A stretch of 64,000 bases of DNA, from positions 434,001 through 498,000 of the forward strand of contig NZ_JAPELY010000003.1 in NCBI RefSeq assembly GCF_026343295.1, in the 5' to 3' direction. The translations under genes were made by a program, and so were the position numbers. The notes under the pieces are model-generated. The model saw only the letters and a list, made by a program, of their open reading frames with translations. It searched no databases and was not told where the DNA came from. Origin of the DNA: Streptomyces sp. NBC_00083. Its GTDB lineage: Bacteria > Actinomycetota > Actinomycetes > Streptomycetales > Streptomycetaceae. Of the stretch, positions 51,825 through 58,786 are shown in pieces; position 1 is the stretch's first letter, and each line of letters opens with the position of its first letter.

Positions 51825-52688
51825 TCAGCCCTTGCCGACGAGGTCGGCCGGGAAGCCGCCCGCCAGGGCCGCCGTCACCAGGAACCCCTTGGCGAGTTCG
51901 GTGAGCCGCGCCACGTCCTGCTCGCCGATGAGTTCGTAGGGGGCGAGGTCGAGGCGGTCGGTGCGGTCTTCGAGGTCGGCGCGGAGCGCCACCCCGGCCT
52001 GCGTCAACTCGCCGTCGGCGTCGAGGAGTCCGCGCTCGCGCAGCCGGCCGGAGGCCGCGTCCCAGTCCGACTCCTGCCAGCCGCGGGTGGCGAGGACCCA
52101 GCGCGGCACCATGCCCTTGCCCGTCGCGGTGTGGCTGACCAGTGCCTCCAGCGGGTCGAGTCCGAGTTCCAGCAGGGCGGCGAGGTGGCCGTCGCCCCGG
52201 TGCTCGCGCAGCAGCGTCGCCGCGTGCCAGTAGGCCAGGTGCGGCTGCTCCGGGACGGGCAGGTCGGCGTGGGCCGCGTACAGCGGGCGGGCGTGCCGGG
52301 TGCAGCCCTCGGTGGCGCGCAGCGCGAGCCGCGCGGCCTCGGCCATCTCGTCGGAGGCGCAGGCCTCCTCGCCGAGCAGTCGGCGCAGCGTGCTGTCGAC
52401 GGCCCGCAGCCGGGCGGCGAGCACGGCCTCGGGGGAGGCGGTGCGCCACACAGCGGGCAGGTGCCGGGCGATGAGGGCGTAGTTGAAGTTGTAGAACGCC
52501 GCGGCGACGGCGCCCGGCCCCACCGCTCCCATCGCGGCCGACCGCCCGGCGAAGTAGGCGGCGCCGCGGTCCTCGATGCCGAGCCCGGCGAGCTCCTTGG
52601 TGAAGTCCGGCGAGAAGTAGATCGTCGAGTGCAGCGAGTTGACGGGGTTGTGGCAGTGGCGTGCGGCGCGCGGCGGGAGAGAACTCAT
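51825..52688 (-). CDS. SCO6745-family protein with C-terminal winged-helix-like region
   Basis: A 287-residue cytoplasmic protein found widely in actinomycetes, function unknown. It starts SSLPPRAARHCHNPVNSLHSTIYFSPD and has an all-helical middle with conserved YFAGRSAAMGAVGPGAVAAAFYNFN and PHLAYWHAATLLREHRGDGHLAALL. The C-terminus (LVSHTATGKGMVPRWVLATRGWQESDWDAASGRLRERGLLDADGELTQAG) resembles a winged helix. Probably leaderless: TAACGT (-10, 52701-52696) ends 7 bases before ATG 52688. A perfect TetR-type palindrome overlaps the promoter. Confidence 0.82.
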   Translation of the reverse strand: MSSLPPRAARHCHNPVNSLHSTIYFSPDFTKELAGLGIEDRGAAYFAGRSAAMGAVGPGAVAAAFYNFNYALIARHLPAVWRTASPEAVLAARLRAVDSTLRRLLGEEACASDEMAEAARLALRATEGCTRHARPLYAAHADLPVPEQPHLAYWHAATLLREHRGDGHLAALLELGLDPLEALVSHTATGKGMVPRWVLATRGWQESDWDAASGRLRERGLLDADGELTQAGVALRADLEDRTDRLDLAPYELIGEQDVARLTELAKGFLVTAALAGGFPADLVGKG

Positions 52689-52699
52689 GACCTGAACGT

Positions 52700-52715
52700 T
52701 ACCGACTGGTCGGTA
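52700..52715 (-). promoter_or_regulatory. TACCGAC-TG-GTCGGTA operator
   Basis: A perfect 7-bp inverted repeat with a 2-base spacer. It overlaps the upstream edge of the -10 (52696-52701) of the SCO6745-family gene. This form is common for TetR-family operators. No TetR gene is adjacent, so a distant or self-acting regulator is implied. Confidence 0.6.
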
Positions 52716-52821
52716 CGTCGTGAAGGGGTGGGCCGCATCCGGCCGGGAGGGCGGCATCGCGCCGATGATGGCAGGAAAGGTGGGATCCTCGTCATTGCGG
52801 CCATCGTGGCGGAGCCCAAGG

Positions 52822-53793
52822 ATGGGGAGCATGACGCAGCGCTCCGTCCTGGTCGTCCTCTTCGACGGCGTCCAGAGTCTCGATGTGACCGGACCCGCCG
52901 AGGTGTTCGCCACGGCCGGGCGCGTCCTGGGCGACCCCGGCGCCTACCGCACGCGCTTCGCCTCGCTGGACGGAGCGCCCGTCGCCTCGCACAGCGGCCT
53001 GCGCCTCATGCCGGACAGCGCGCTCGCGGACGCCGGAGCCGGCGGTGTCCTGCTCGTCCCCGGCGGCGACGGGGCCCACCGCCCCGAGCCCGGCCTCGTC
53101 GACTGGCTGCGGGCGCACGGGCCGGGCGCCGAACGCCTGGTCTCCGTGTGCTCGGGATCGCTGCTCCTCGCGGAGGCCGGGCTGCTCGACGGGCACCGGG
53201 CCACCACGCACTGGGCGTCCTGCGCCGACATGGCGCGCCGCTATCCCGCGGTACGGGTGGAGGCCGACCCCATCTTCGTACGGGACGGGCGCATCGCCAC
53301 CTCGGCCGGGGTCACCGCGGGGATCGACCTCGCCCTCGCCCTGGTCGAGGAGGACCACGGCAGGGACACCGCCCTCGCCGTCGCCCGCATCCTCGTGGTG
53401 TTCCTGCGCAGGCCGGGCAACCAGGCGCAGTTCAGCGCGCAGCTCGCCGCGCAGACCGCCCGGCGCGAGCCGCTGCGCGAACTCCAGCAGTGGATCACCG
53501 AGCACCCGGACGACGACCTGTGCGTGGAGGCCCTCGCGCGCCGGGCCCGGCTCTCGCCGCGCCACTTCGCCCGCGCCTTCCACGCCGAGACCGGCACGAC
53601 CCCCGGCCGCTACGTCGAGCGGGTCCGGCTCGAACACGCCCGGCGCCTCCTGGAGGAGACCCCCGACGGGGTGCGGGAGATCTCCCGCGCGGCCGGCTAC
53701 GGCACCCCCGAGGCGATGCGTCGCGCCTTCGTCAAGGCCCTGGGCACCGCTCCCGCCGAGTACCGCCGCCGCTTCCGCCCCGCCTCCGTCTGA
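52822..53793 (+). CDS. GlxA-type regulator: DJ-1/PfpI domain fused to AraC DNA-binding domain
   Basis: A 323-residue fusion. Residues 1-190 form a DJ-1/PfpI-like domain with the conserved Cys in VSVCSGSLLLAEAG, probably for ligand sensing. Residues 215-320 are an AraC/XylS double helix-turn-helix (VEALARRARLSPRHFARAFHAETGTTPGRYVERVRLEHARRLL). ATG 52822 has GGAG seven bases upstream and is preferred to ATG 52831. It precedes a second PfpI gene on the same strand by 90 bp. Its operator is unknown. Confidence 0.92.
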   Translation: MGSMTQRSVLVVLFDGVQSLDVTGPAEVFATAGRVLGDPGAYRTRFASLDGAPVASHSGLRLMPDSALADAGAGGVLLVPGGDGAHRPEPGLVDWLRAHGPGAERLVSVCSGSLLLAEAGLLDGHRATTHWASCADMARRYPAVRVEADPIFVRDGRIATSAGVTAGIDLALALVEEDHGRDTALAVARILVVFLRRPGNQAQFSAQLAAQTARREPLRELQQWITEHPDDDLCVEALARRARLSPRHFARAFHAETGTTPGRYVERVRLEHARRLLEETPDGVREISRAAGYGTPEAMRRAFVKALGTAPAEYRRRFRPASV

Positions 53794-53883
53794 CGCGCGC
53801 CCGGCGACGGCGCCTCCCGCGACGCGAGTGCGTGGCGTGGACCCCGCCCGCGCCATCCACCGACCTCCGATGAAGGACAGCCC

Positions 53884-54522
53884 ATGCTGATCGCCGTCGC
53901 CCTCTACCCCGGGTTCACCGCGCTGGACGCGGTGGGGCCGTACGAGACCCTCAGCCGGCTCCCCGGCGCCGAGACGGTGCTGGTCGCGGAGCAGGCCGGG
54001 CCGGTCCGCAATGACAGCGGCAGTCTGACCCTGGTGGCCGAGAAGGCCTTCGCCGATGTGCTGCGGCCCGACATCGTGGTGGTGCCCGGCGCCCCGCCCG
54101 GAGCCGTCGAGCCGCACCTGCACGGCGGACCGCTCCTGGACTGGCTGCGCGCCGCCGACATCGCCTCCACCTGGACCACCTCGGTCTGCACCGGCTCGCT
54201 GCTGCTCGGCGCGGCCGGGCTCCTCAAGGGGCGCAGGGCGACCTCGCACTGGCTCGCCCTGGACCAGCTGGCCGCGTACGGGGTGAGCACGACGGGGGAG
54301 CGGGTCGTCGTCGACCGCAAGTACGTCACCGCCGCCGGTGTCTCCTCCGGCATCGACATGGGACTCACCCTGCTCGGGGAGATCGCCGGGGACCGGTACG
54401 CGCAGGCCGTCCAGCTGCTCATCGAGTACGACCCGCAGCCGCCCTACGACGCGGGCTCGCCCCACAAGGCCCCCGCCGACCTGGTGGAGCAGTTCAGGTC
54501 GAACGGGTTTCCCCGGGACTGA
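53884..54522 (+). CDS. DJ-1/PfpI-family protein (isonitrile hydratase-like)
   Basis: A 212-residue cytoplasmic protein. It begins MLIAVALYPGFTALDAVGPYE, has VVVPGAPPG, and the nucleophile-elbow Cys in TTSVCTGSLLLGAAGLLKGRRATSHW, all typical of isonitrile hydratases and related GlxA-like enzymes. ATG 53884 has AAGGA upstream. Placed after the PfpI-AraC fusion, so the regulator may control it. Its last 29 bases overlap the convergent enoyl-CoA hydratase gene. Confidence 0.88.
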   Translation: MLIAVALYPGFTALDAVGPYETLSRLPGAETVLVAEQAGPVRNDSGSLTLVAEKAFADVLRPDIVVVPGAPPGAVEPHLHGGPLLDWLRAADIASTWTTSVCTGSLLLGAAGLLKGRRATSHWLALDQLAAYGVSTTGERVVVDRKYVTAAGVSSGIDMGLTLLGEIAGDRYAQAVQLLIEYDPQPPYDAGSPHKAPADLVEQFRSNGFPRD

Positions 54523-55297
54523 CGGGGCTGACGGGGCTCACGGCCGCTGAGGGGCCGACGGGCCAGGTGAACCGCGGCGGCCGGCGCTCCAGGAAGGCGG
54601 CGATCCCCTCCGCGGTGTCGCCGCCGGCGCGCTCCTGCTCGGCCCAGTACCTCTCGCGGCCTTCCCGGCCGTCCGTGAACTCCTTCGCCGCCGCCTGGGT
54701 GAGCTGCGAGCGCGACACCAGGACGCGGGTGAACTCGGCCACCCGCATGCCCAGTTCGCCCTCGGGCAGCACCTCGTCGACCAGGCCGGTGCGCAGCGCG
54801 CGCTCGCTGTCGATCAACTCACCCGAGAACAAGAGGTACTTGGCGGTCGCGGGCCCCACGAGCGAGGCGAGGCGCCGGGTGGAGGACGCCGGGTAGACGA
54901 TGCCCAGCTTGGCCGGTGTCACGCCGAAGAGCGCACCCTGGCGCGCGAACCGCAGATCGCAGGCGGCCGCCAACTGGCTGCCGCCGCCGACGCAGTGCCC
55001 GCGCACCACGGCGAGCGTCGGCCGGGGGAAGGCGGCCAGCGCCTCCTCGGCCCGTACCGCGAGCGCCCGCGGGTCCTCGCCAGGCTCGCGCAGCGAGGAG
55101 ATGTCCGCCCCGGCGCAGAACGTGTCGCCCGCACCGGTCAGCACCAGCGCCCGTACACGCGGATCGGCCGCCAGCCCGTCGAGCAGCGGAGGCAGCGCGC
55201 CCCACATGGCGGAGGTCATCGCGTTGCGCTTGGCGGGGTTGCTGATGACGACGGTGGCGACACCCTCGCTCACGCTCTGCTGTAGCTGCGGCTGCAT
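54494..55297 (-). CDS. Enoyl-CoA hydratase/isomerase family protein
   Basis: A 267-residue crotonase-fold enzyme. Visible: NPAKRNAMTSAMWGAL, GDTFCAGADISSL (oxyanion-hole turn 1), VVRGHCVGGGSQLAAACDLRFA (turn 2) and FGVTPAKLGIVYPA. The catalytic Glu pair is not clear by eye, so the reaction (hydration or isomerisation) is not fixed. Probably leaderless: TAGCAT (55310-55305) ends 7 bases before ATG 55297. A Ser/Pro/Val-repeat tail lies over the end of the opposite gene. Confidence 0.9.
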   Translation of the reverse strand: MQPQLQQSVSEGVATVVISNPAKRNAMTSAMWGALPPLLDGLAADPRVRALVLTGAGDTFCAGADISSLREPGEDPRALAVRAEEALAAFPRPTLAVVRGHCVGGGSQLAAACDLRFARQGALFGVTPAKLGIVYPASSTRRLASLVGPATAKYLLFSGELIDSERALRTGLVDEVLPEGELGMRVAEFTRVLVSRSQLTQAAAKEFTDGREGRERYWAEQERAGGDTAEGIAAFLERRPPRFTWPVGPSAAVSPVSPVSPGETRST

Positions 55298-55372
55298 GCG
55301 CCGGATGCTATCCGGGCACCCGCTCCCTATGATCGCAAGGGGGGTCGCACGCGGATCGCTGAGGAGACGCTG

Positions 55373-56077
55373 ATGGCCAAACCCACGCGGAACGTCGAAG
55401 GCGAAGGCGGCACGACGGACGCCGGGCGCGAAGGCAGACGGCTGAGCCGCAGCTTCGGCCTCCTCGCGCTGCTCGGAGCCGTCCTGGTGGTGGCCGGGAT
55501 CGTCGGCCTCGCCTACACCGAGTTCGCCACCCTCACCACGATGCTGCTCTTCGGCTGGCTGCTGCTCATCGGCGGCGTCGTCGGGCTCGCGCACGCCATC
55601 CAGTCGCGCGGCTCCCGCTTCTTCTGGCTCGCCGTCGTGGTCGCCGCGCTGAACCTGGCCGCCGGTGTCGTCATCATCCGCCGCCCCGAGGGCAGCGCGG
55701 AGGCGCTCACCATGTTCGCGGCCCTGCTCTTCCTGACCGGCGGCGTCTTCCGGCTGGCCGGCAGCGTGGTGGTGCGCGGGCCGCAGTTCGGCTGGACGCT
55801 GGTGCAGGGCGCGTTCGGCGTCCTGTTGGGCGTCCTGGTGCTCGCTAACTGGCCGAGCAACAGCCGGTACGTCATCGGCTGTTTCTTCTCGCTCGCGCTC
55901 CTCTTCGACGGCCTCGGGCTGATCGCCATCGGGGTGGGCGGACGCAGAATCGTCACTCTTGTGAGCGACGCGGTGACCTCGCCCGAGGACGCGAAACGCA
56001 CACCTCCGATGTCTCCGACACCCCCGCAAGCCATGGCAAAGCCGTCAGAGGGGGAGCAGAACCCGCCGCCGAGATGA
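55373..56077 (+). CDS. HdeD-like membrane protein
   Basis: A 234-residue protein with six hydrophobic segments between about residues 28 and 190 in the HdeD/DUF308 pattern of repeated helix pairs with GxxxG motifs (LLGAVLVVAGIVGL, LLIGGVVGLAHAI, LTGGVFRLAGSVV). It ends in a Pro-rich cytoplasmic tail. Function in Streptomyces is unknown; in enteric bacteria HdeD is an acid-resistance membrane protein. ATG 55373 has GGAG seven bases upstream and TATGAT (55328-55333) is a good -10. Single-gene unit. Confidence 0.85.
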   Translation: MAKPTRNVEGEGGTTDAGREGRRLSRSFGLLALLGAVLVVAGIVGLAYTEFATLTTMLLFGWLLLIGGVVGLAHAIQSRGSRFFWLAVVVAALNLAAGVVIIRRPEGSAEALTMFAALLFLTGGVFRLAGSVVVRGPQFGWTLVQGAFGVLLGVLVLANWPSNSRYVIGCFFSLALLFDGLGLIAIGVGGRRIVTLVSDAVTSPEDAKRTPPMSPTPPQAMAKPSEGEQNPPPR

Positions 56078-56214
56078 CTTTCTCTTCCATCACTCATCAA
56101 AAAGCGGCGATAGATGCTGACTTCTGTTCAGTCGGCCGGTCCGGACCAGCGCATTCCCGACACTCATGAGGAGTGGGGTGTGCCGTCGAGCCGCAAAAAG
56201 GTGGGTGCCAGAAC

Positions 56215-56715
56215 ATGGAGATCCGCGGGAGCCTCCCGCCCGAACCCGCCGCCCCGGCCCGGCAGCAGTCGTACGAGGGCGTGTGGCGGTTCACCGCCCC
56301 CGCCGTCGACGTCTCCGTGCCGCAGGCCCGGCACGCGGTGCGCGACCTGCTGCGGCGCCAGGGAGTGCCGGCCCACGACGACCTCGTACAGGGGCTGCTG
56401 CTCATCGTCTCGGAGCTGGTCACCAACGCGGTCAGACACGCGGTGCTGCTCTCCCCGGAGGTCGCCGTCGAAGTGGCGATCGGGGCGGAATGGATCCGGG
56501 TGTCCGTCGAGGACAACCACCCCTACCGCCCCAAGGCGCTGGAGGCGGACTACGCCCAGACCGGCGGCCGGGGCCTGCTCCTGGTCCGGGAGATCACCGA
56601 GGAGGCCGGCGGGGTGTGCGACGTCGAGCAGACCGCGAGCGGCGGAAAGATCGTGTGGGCCGCACTCCCGCTGGCACCCCTGCCGGGCATCACCAGCCCG
56701 CGTCGGGCCCCGTGA
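56215..56715 (+). CDS. RsbW/SpoIIAB-like ATP-binding regulatory protein
   Basis: A 166-residue serine-kinase-fold protein (HATPase_c_2), as in anti-sigma factors and related regulators. It has the N box ELVTNAVRHA, G1 VEDNHPYRP and G2 TGGRGLLLVREI. I chose ATG 56215 over an in-frame GTG at 56173 that has no ribosome site; the AAAAGG run lies a little far upstream. No partner anti-anti-sigma or sigma gene is beside it. Convergent with the IPP isomerase gene, overlapping by 26 bases. Confidence 0.85.
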   Translation: MEIRGSLPPEPAAPARQQSYEGVWRFTAPAVDVSVPQARHAVRDLLRRQGVPAHDDLVQGLLLIVSELVTNAVRHAVLLSPEVAVEVAIGAEWIRVSVEDNHPYRPKALEADYAQTGGRGLLLVREITEEAGGVCDVEQTASGGKIVWAALPLAPLPGITSPRRAP

Positions 56716-57295
56716 GCTCCTTCACCGCGGGCCGCGCCGCGTCGAGCACCGTCATGAACCACGCCGAGAACGGGACGGCGGCGTGCCGCTCGGCGAGCTC
56801 CTCCGGCGTCACGAACGCCGTCTCGCCGATCTCCTCGGGGTCGGGCCGCAGCGGCGACCGCGCGAGTCCCACGAACAGGTGGTTGTACTCCTGCTCCACC
56901 AGACCCGAGTCCGGATCCGGGTGGTTGTAGCGCACCGTGCCGGCCTCGGCGAGCAGCGTCGGCGAGATCCCCAGCTCCTCGTAGGTGCGCCGGGCGGCCG
57001 CCGCGAACGGGGACTCGCCGGGGTAGGGGTGGCCGCAGCACGTGTTGGACCAGACACCGGGGGAGTGGTATTTGCCGAGCGCCCGGCGCTGGATCAGGAG
57101 CCGGCCCGCCTGGTCGAAGAGGAAGACGGAGAACGCCCGGTGCAGCTGGCCGGGCGCCTGGTGGGCGGAGAGCTTCTCCGCCGTTCCGATGGTGTTGCCG
57201 CTCTCGTCGACGAGTTCGAGCATGATCTCCGGTGCGGCGGCGCCCGTGGTCCCGTTCGACGAGTTGTTCGCCGTGGTGGCTGGTGTGCTCGGCAT
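56690..57295 (-). CDS. idi: Isopentenyl-diphosphate delta-isomerase, type I
   Basis: A 201-residue Nudix-fold enzyme that interconverts IPP and DMAPP for isoprenoid synthesis. Key residues are in view: the active Cys in SNTCCGHPYPGE, metal-binding His/Glu in HSPGVWSNTCCGHP and RRTYEELGI, and YNHPDPDSGLVEQEYNHLFVG. ATG 57295 is used because AAGG precedes it by 6 bases; a second ATG two codons earlier is too close. Type I enzymes serve both MEP and mevalonate pathways. From memory, S. coelicolor idi lies near hopanoid genes, which would be beyond this window. Confidence 0.94.
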   Translation of the reverse strand: MPSTPATTANNSSNGTTGAAAPEIMLELVDESGNTIGTAEKLSAHQAPGQLHRAFSVFLFDQAGRLLIQRRALGKYHSPGVWSNTCCGHPYPGESPFAAAARRTYEELGISPTLLAEAGTVRYNHPDPDSGLVEQEYNHLFVGLARSPLRPDPEEIGETAFVTPEELAERHAAVPFSAWFMTVLDAARPAVKELTGPDAGW

Positions 57296-57435
57296 AACCA
57301 TCCTTCGCTTCGGTCCTCGGCTGCCCAGTCTGCCGTACAAAAGCGGTGTGTCCGCCATTGACCGGCATCCGCATGTCATGCCCCACACGGCCCCGCCGGA
57401 ACCGTCCCGAACCCGTGCCCGAACCACCGCCCGAC

Positions 57436-58377
57436 TCAGTGACAGAGCCGCGCCTCGTGCTCGGCGTGACCGCCCGGCTCCAGCTGGAAGGTGCAGTGCT
57501 CCACGTCGAAGTGGTCGCCCAGGCATCCCTGCAGCTCGTGCAGGAGCTTCTCGTGCCCCACCGAGTCGAGCATCTCCTGGCTGACCACCACGTGCGCGGA
57601 GAGCACCGGCATCCCGGACGTGATCGTCCAGGCGTGCAGATCGTGTACGTCCTCGACGCCCGGCAGCTCCACGATGTGTGAGCGCACCTCCGCCATGTCG
57701 ACGCCCTTGGGAGCCGATTCGAGCAGGACGTTGAGGGTCTCGCGCAGCAGCTTGACGGTCCTCGGCACGATCATCACGCCGATCACCAGGGAGGCGATCG
57801 GGTCGGCCGCCTGCCAGCCGGTGGTCATGATGACCAGACCGGCCACCACGACGGCCCCCGAGCCGAGCGCGTCGGAGAGCACTTCGAGGAAGGCGCCGCG
57901 CACGTTGAGGCTCTCCTGCTGCCCCTTCATCAGGAGGCAGAGCGAGACGGAGTTGGCGACCAGGCCGATCAGGCCGAAGACGACGGCGGTGCCGCCCGCG
58001 GTGCCGGCCGGCTCGACGAAGCGCGCCACCGCCTCGAACAGGATGTAGCCGCCCACTCCGAGCAGCAGCATGCAGTTGAGGAGCGCGGCGAGGATCTCGG
58101 CGCGGGCGTACCCGAACGTGCGGTTGCCGGCGGCCGGGCGGTTGGCGAAGTGGATGGCGAGCAGCGCCATCGCGAGCCCCAGGCCGTCCGTCGCCATGTG
58201 CGCCGCGTCCGCGACGAGGGCGAGGGAGTCCGCGAGGAGACCGCCGACGATCTCCACGACCATCACGGTCAGTGTGATGCCGAGCGCGATGCGCAGTCGT
58301 CCCCGGTAGGCGGCGGCCGCGGTGCCCGTCGGCGGCGGCCCGCCGTGTGTGTGTCCGTGGTCGTGCCCAGCCCCCAT
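57436..58377 (-). CDS. Cation diffusion facilitator, zinc-type exporter (CzcD/ZitB-like)
   Basis: A 313-residue membrane antiporter that expels zinc or similar divalent metal using the proton gradient. It has a His-rich N-terminus (HDHGHTHGG), six hydrophobic segments, metal-site sequence VADAAHMATDG and the pair site LEVLSDALGS (HxxxD/DxxxD pattern), and a cytoplasmic C-terminal metal-sensing domain (about 210-310). A second His/Cys group ends the protein (HCTFQLEPGGHAEHEARLCH). ATG 58377 has GGGAGG seven bases upstream. Confidence 0.92.
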   Translation of the reverse strand: MGAGHDHGHTHGGPPPTGTAAAAYRGRLRIALGITLTVMVVEIVGGLLADSLALVADAAHMATDGLGLAMALLAIHFANRPAAGNRTFGYARAEILAALLNCMLLLGVGGYILFEAVARFVEPAGTAGGTAVVFGLIGLVANSVSLCLLMKGQQESLNVRGAFLEVLSDALGSGAVVVAGLVIMTTGWQAADPIASLVIGVMIVPRTVKLLRETLNVLLESAPKGVDMAEVRSHIVELPGVEDVHDLHAWTITSGMPVLSAHVVVSQEMLDSVGHEKLLHELQGCLGDHFDVEHCTFQLEPGGHAEHEARLCH

Positions 58378-58786
58378 GAAAGGCCCTCCCGGATCTGTTT
58401 CCGATCAATCCCGACGTCTCTATGAGGGGCCAGTGAACTACGGGTAGGGGGTATCTGCAACACGGCACTGAACACCGTTGTCATCTGCTCTGACCTGCGG
58501 AAATGCTCGCAGGTCAGAGCGCCGCACCGATCACGTAGCGGTCGCGTTGGCGCGGCCGCATCGCTCCTCGGCCGGGCCCCGGTCGCCCTTGGTTTGTGGG
58601 GTGCGCCCTTGATCCACCATGATGATCGCGGCGTCCCGCACCGGGAGCCCCCGGGCCCCATCGGGCGTGAACGGCCAGTGAATTCCCGCTTCCGTGCATC
58701 CGATAGCCTCTGCCGACGTGCCGCCCGCCCCCTGTCGGGCCTGGCCGTCGGACCTCAGCCATGTCAGTCGCAAGGAGTGGATTCGT
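58378..58786. other. Intergenic region with long hairpin before CDP-alcohol operon
   Basis: About 410 bases between the CDF gene (leftward) and the CDP-alcohol gene (rightward). It holds a strong hairpin (58488-58519). A -10 candidate TAGCCT (58704-58709) lies 8 bases before a GTG at 58718. A minus-strand short frame (ending 58531, about 30-90 codons depending on start) stops 11 bases before the hairpin on its own strand; I do not call it as a gene. Confidence 0.5.
58488..58519. terminator. Perfect 12-bp hairpin in divergent gap
   Basis: CTCTGACCTGCG (58488-58499) and CGCAGGTCAGAG (58508-58519) form a perfect stem with an 8-base loop. In a gap between divergent genes it cannot end either neighbour. 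It either terminates an undetected leftward transcript (stop at 58531-58533 lies just upstream), is an operator, or is part of the leader of the rightward operon. Confidence 0.5.

Noticed and set aside
54494..56029. Much longer enoyl-CoA hydratase starting upstream of 55297
   Set aside because: The extra 240 codons are the antisense of the HdeD-like gene; ATG 55297 follows a clear -10 box and fits family length.
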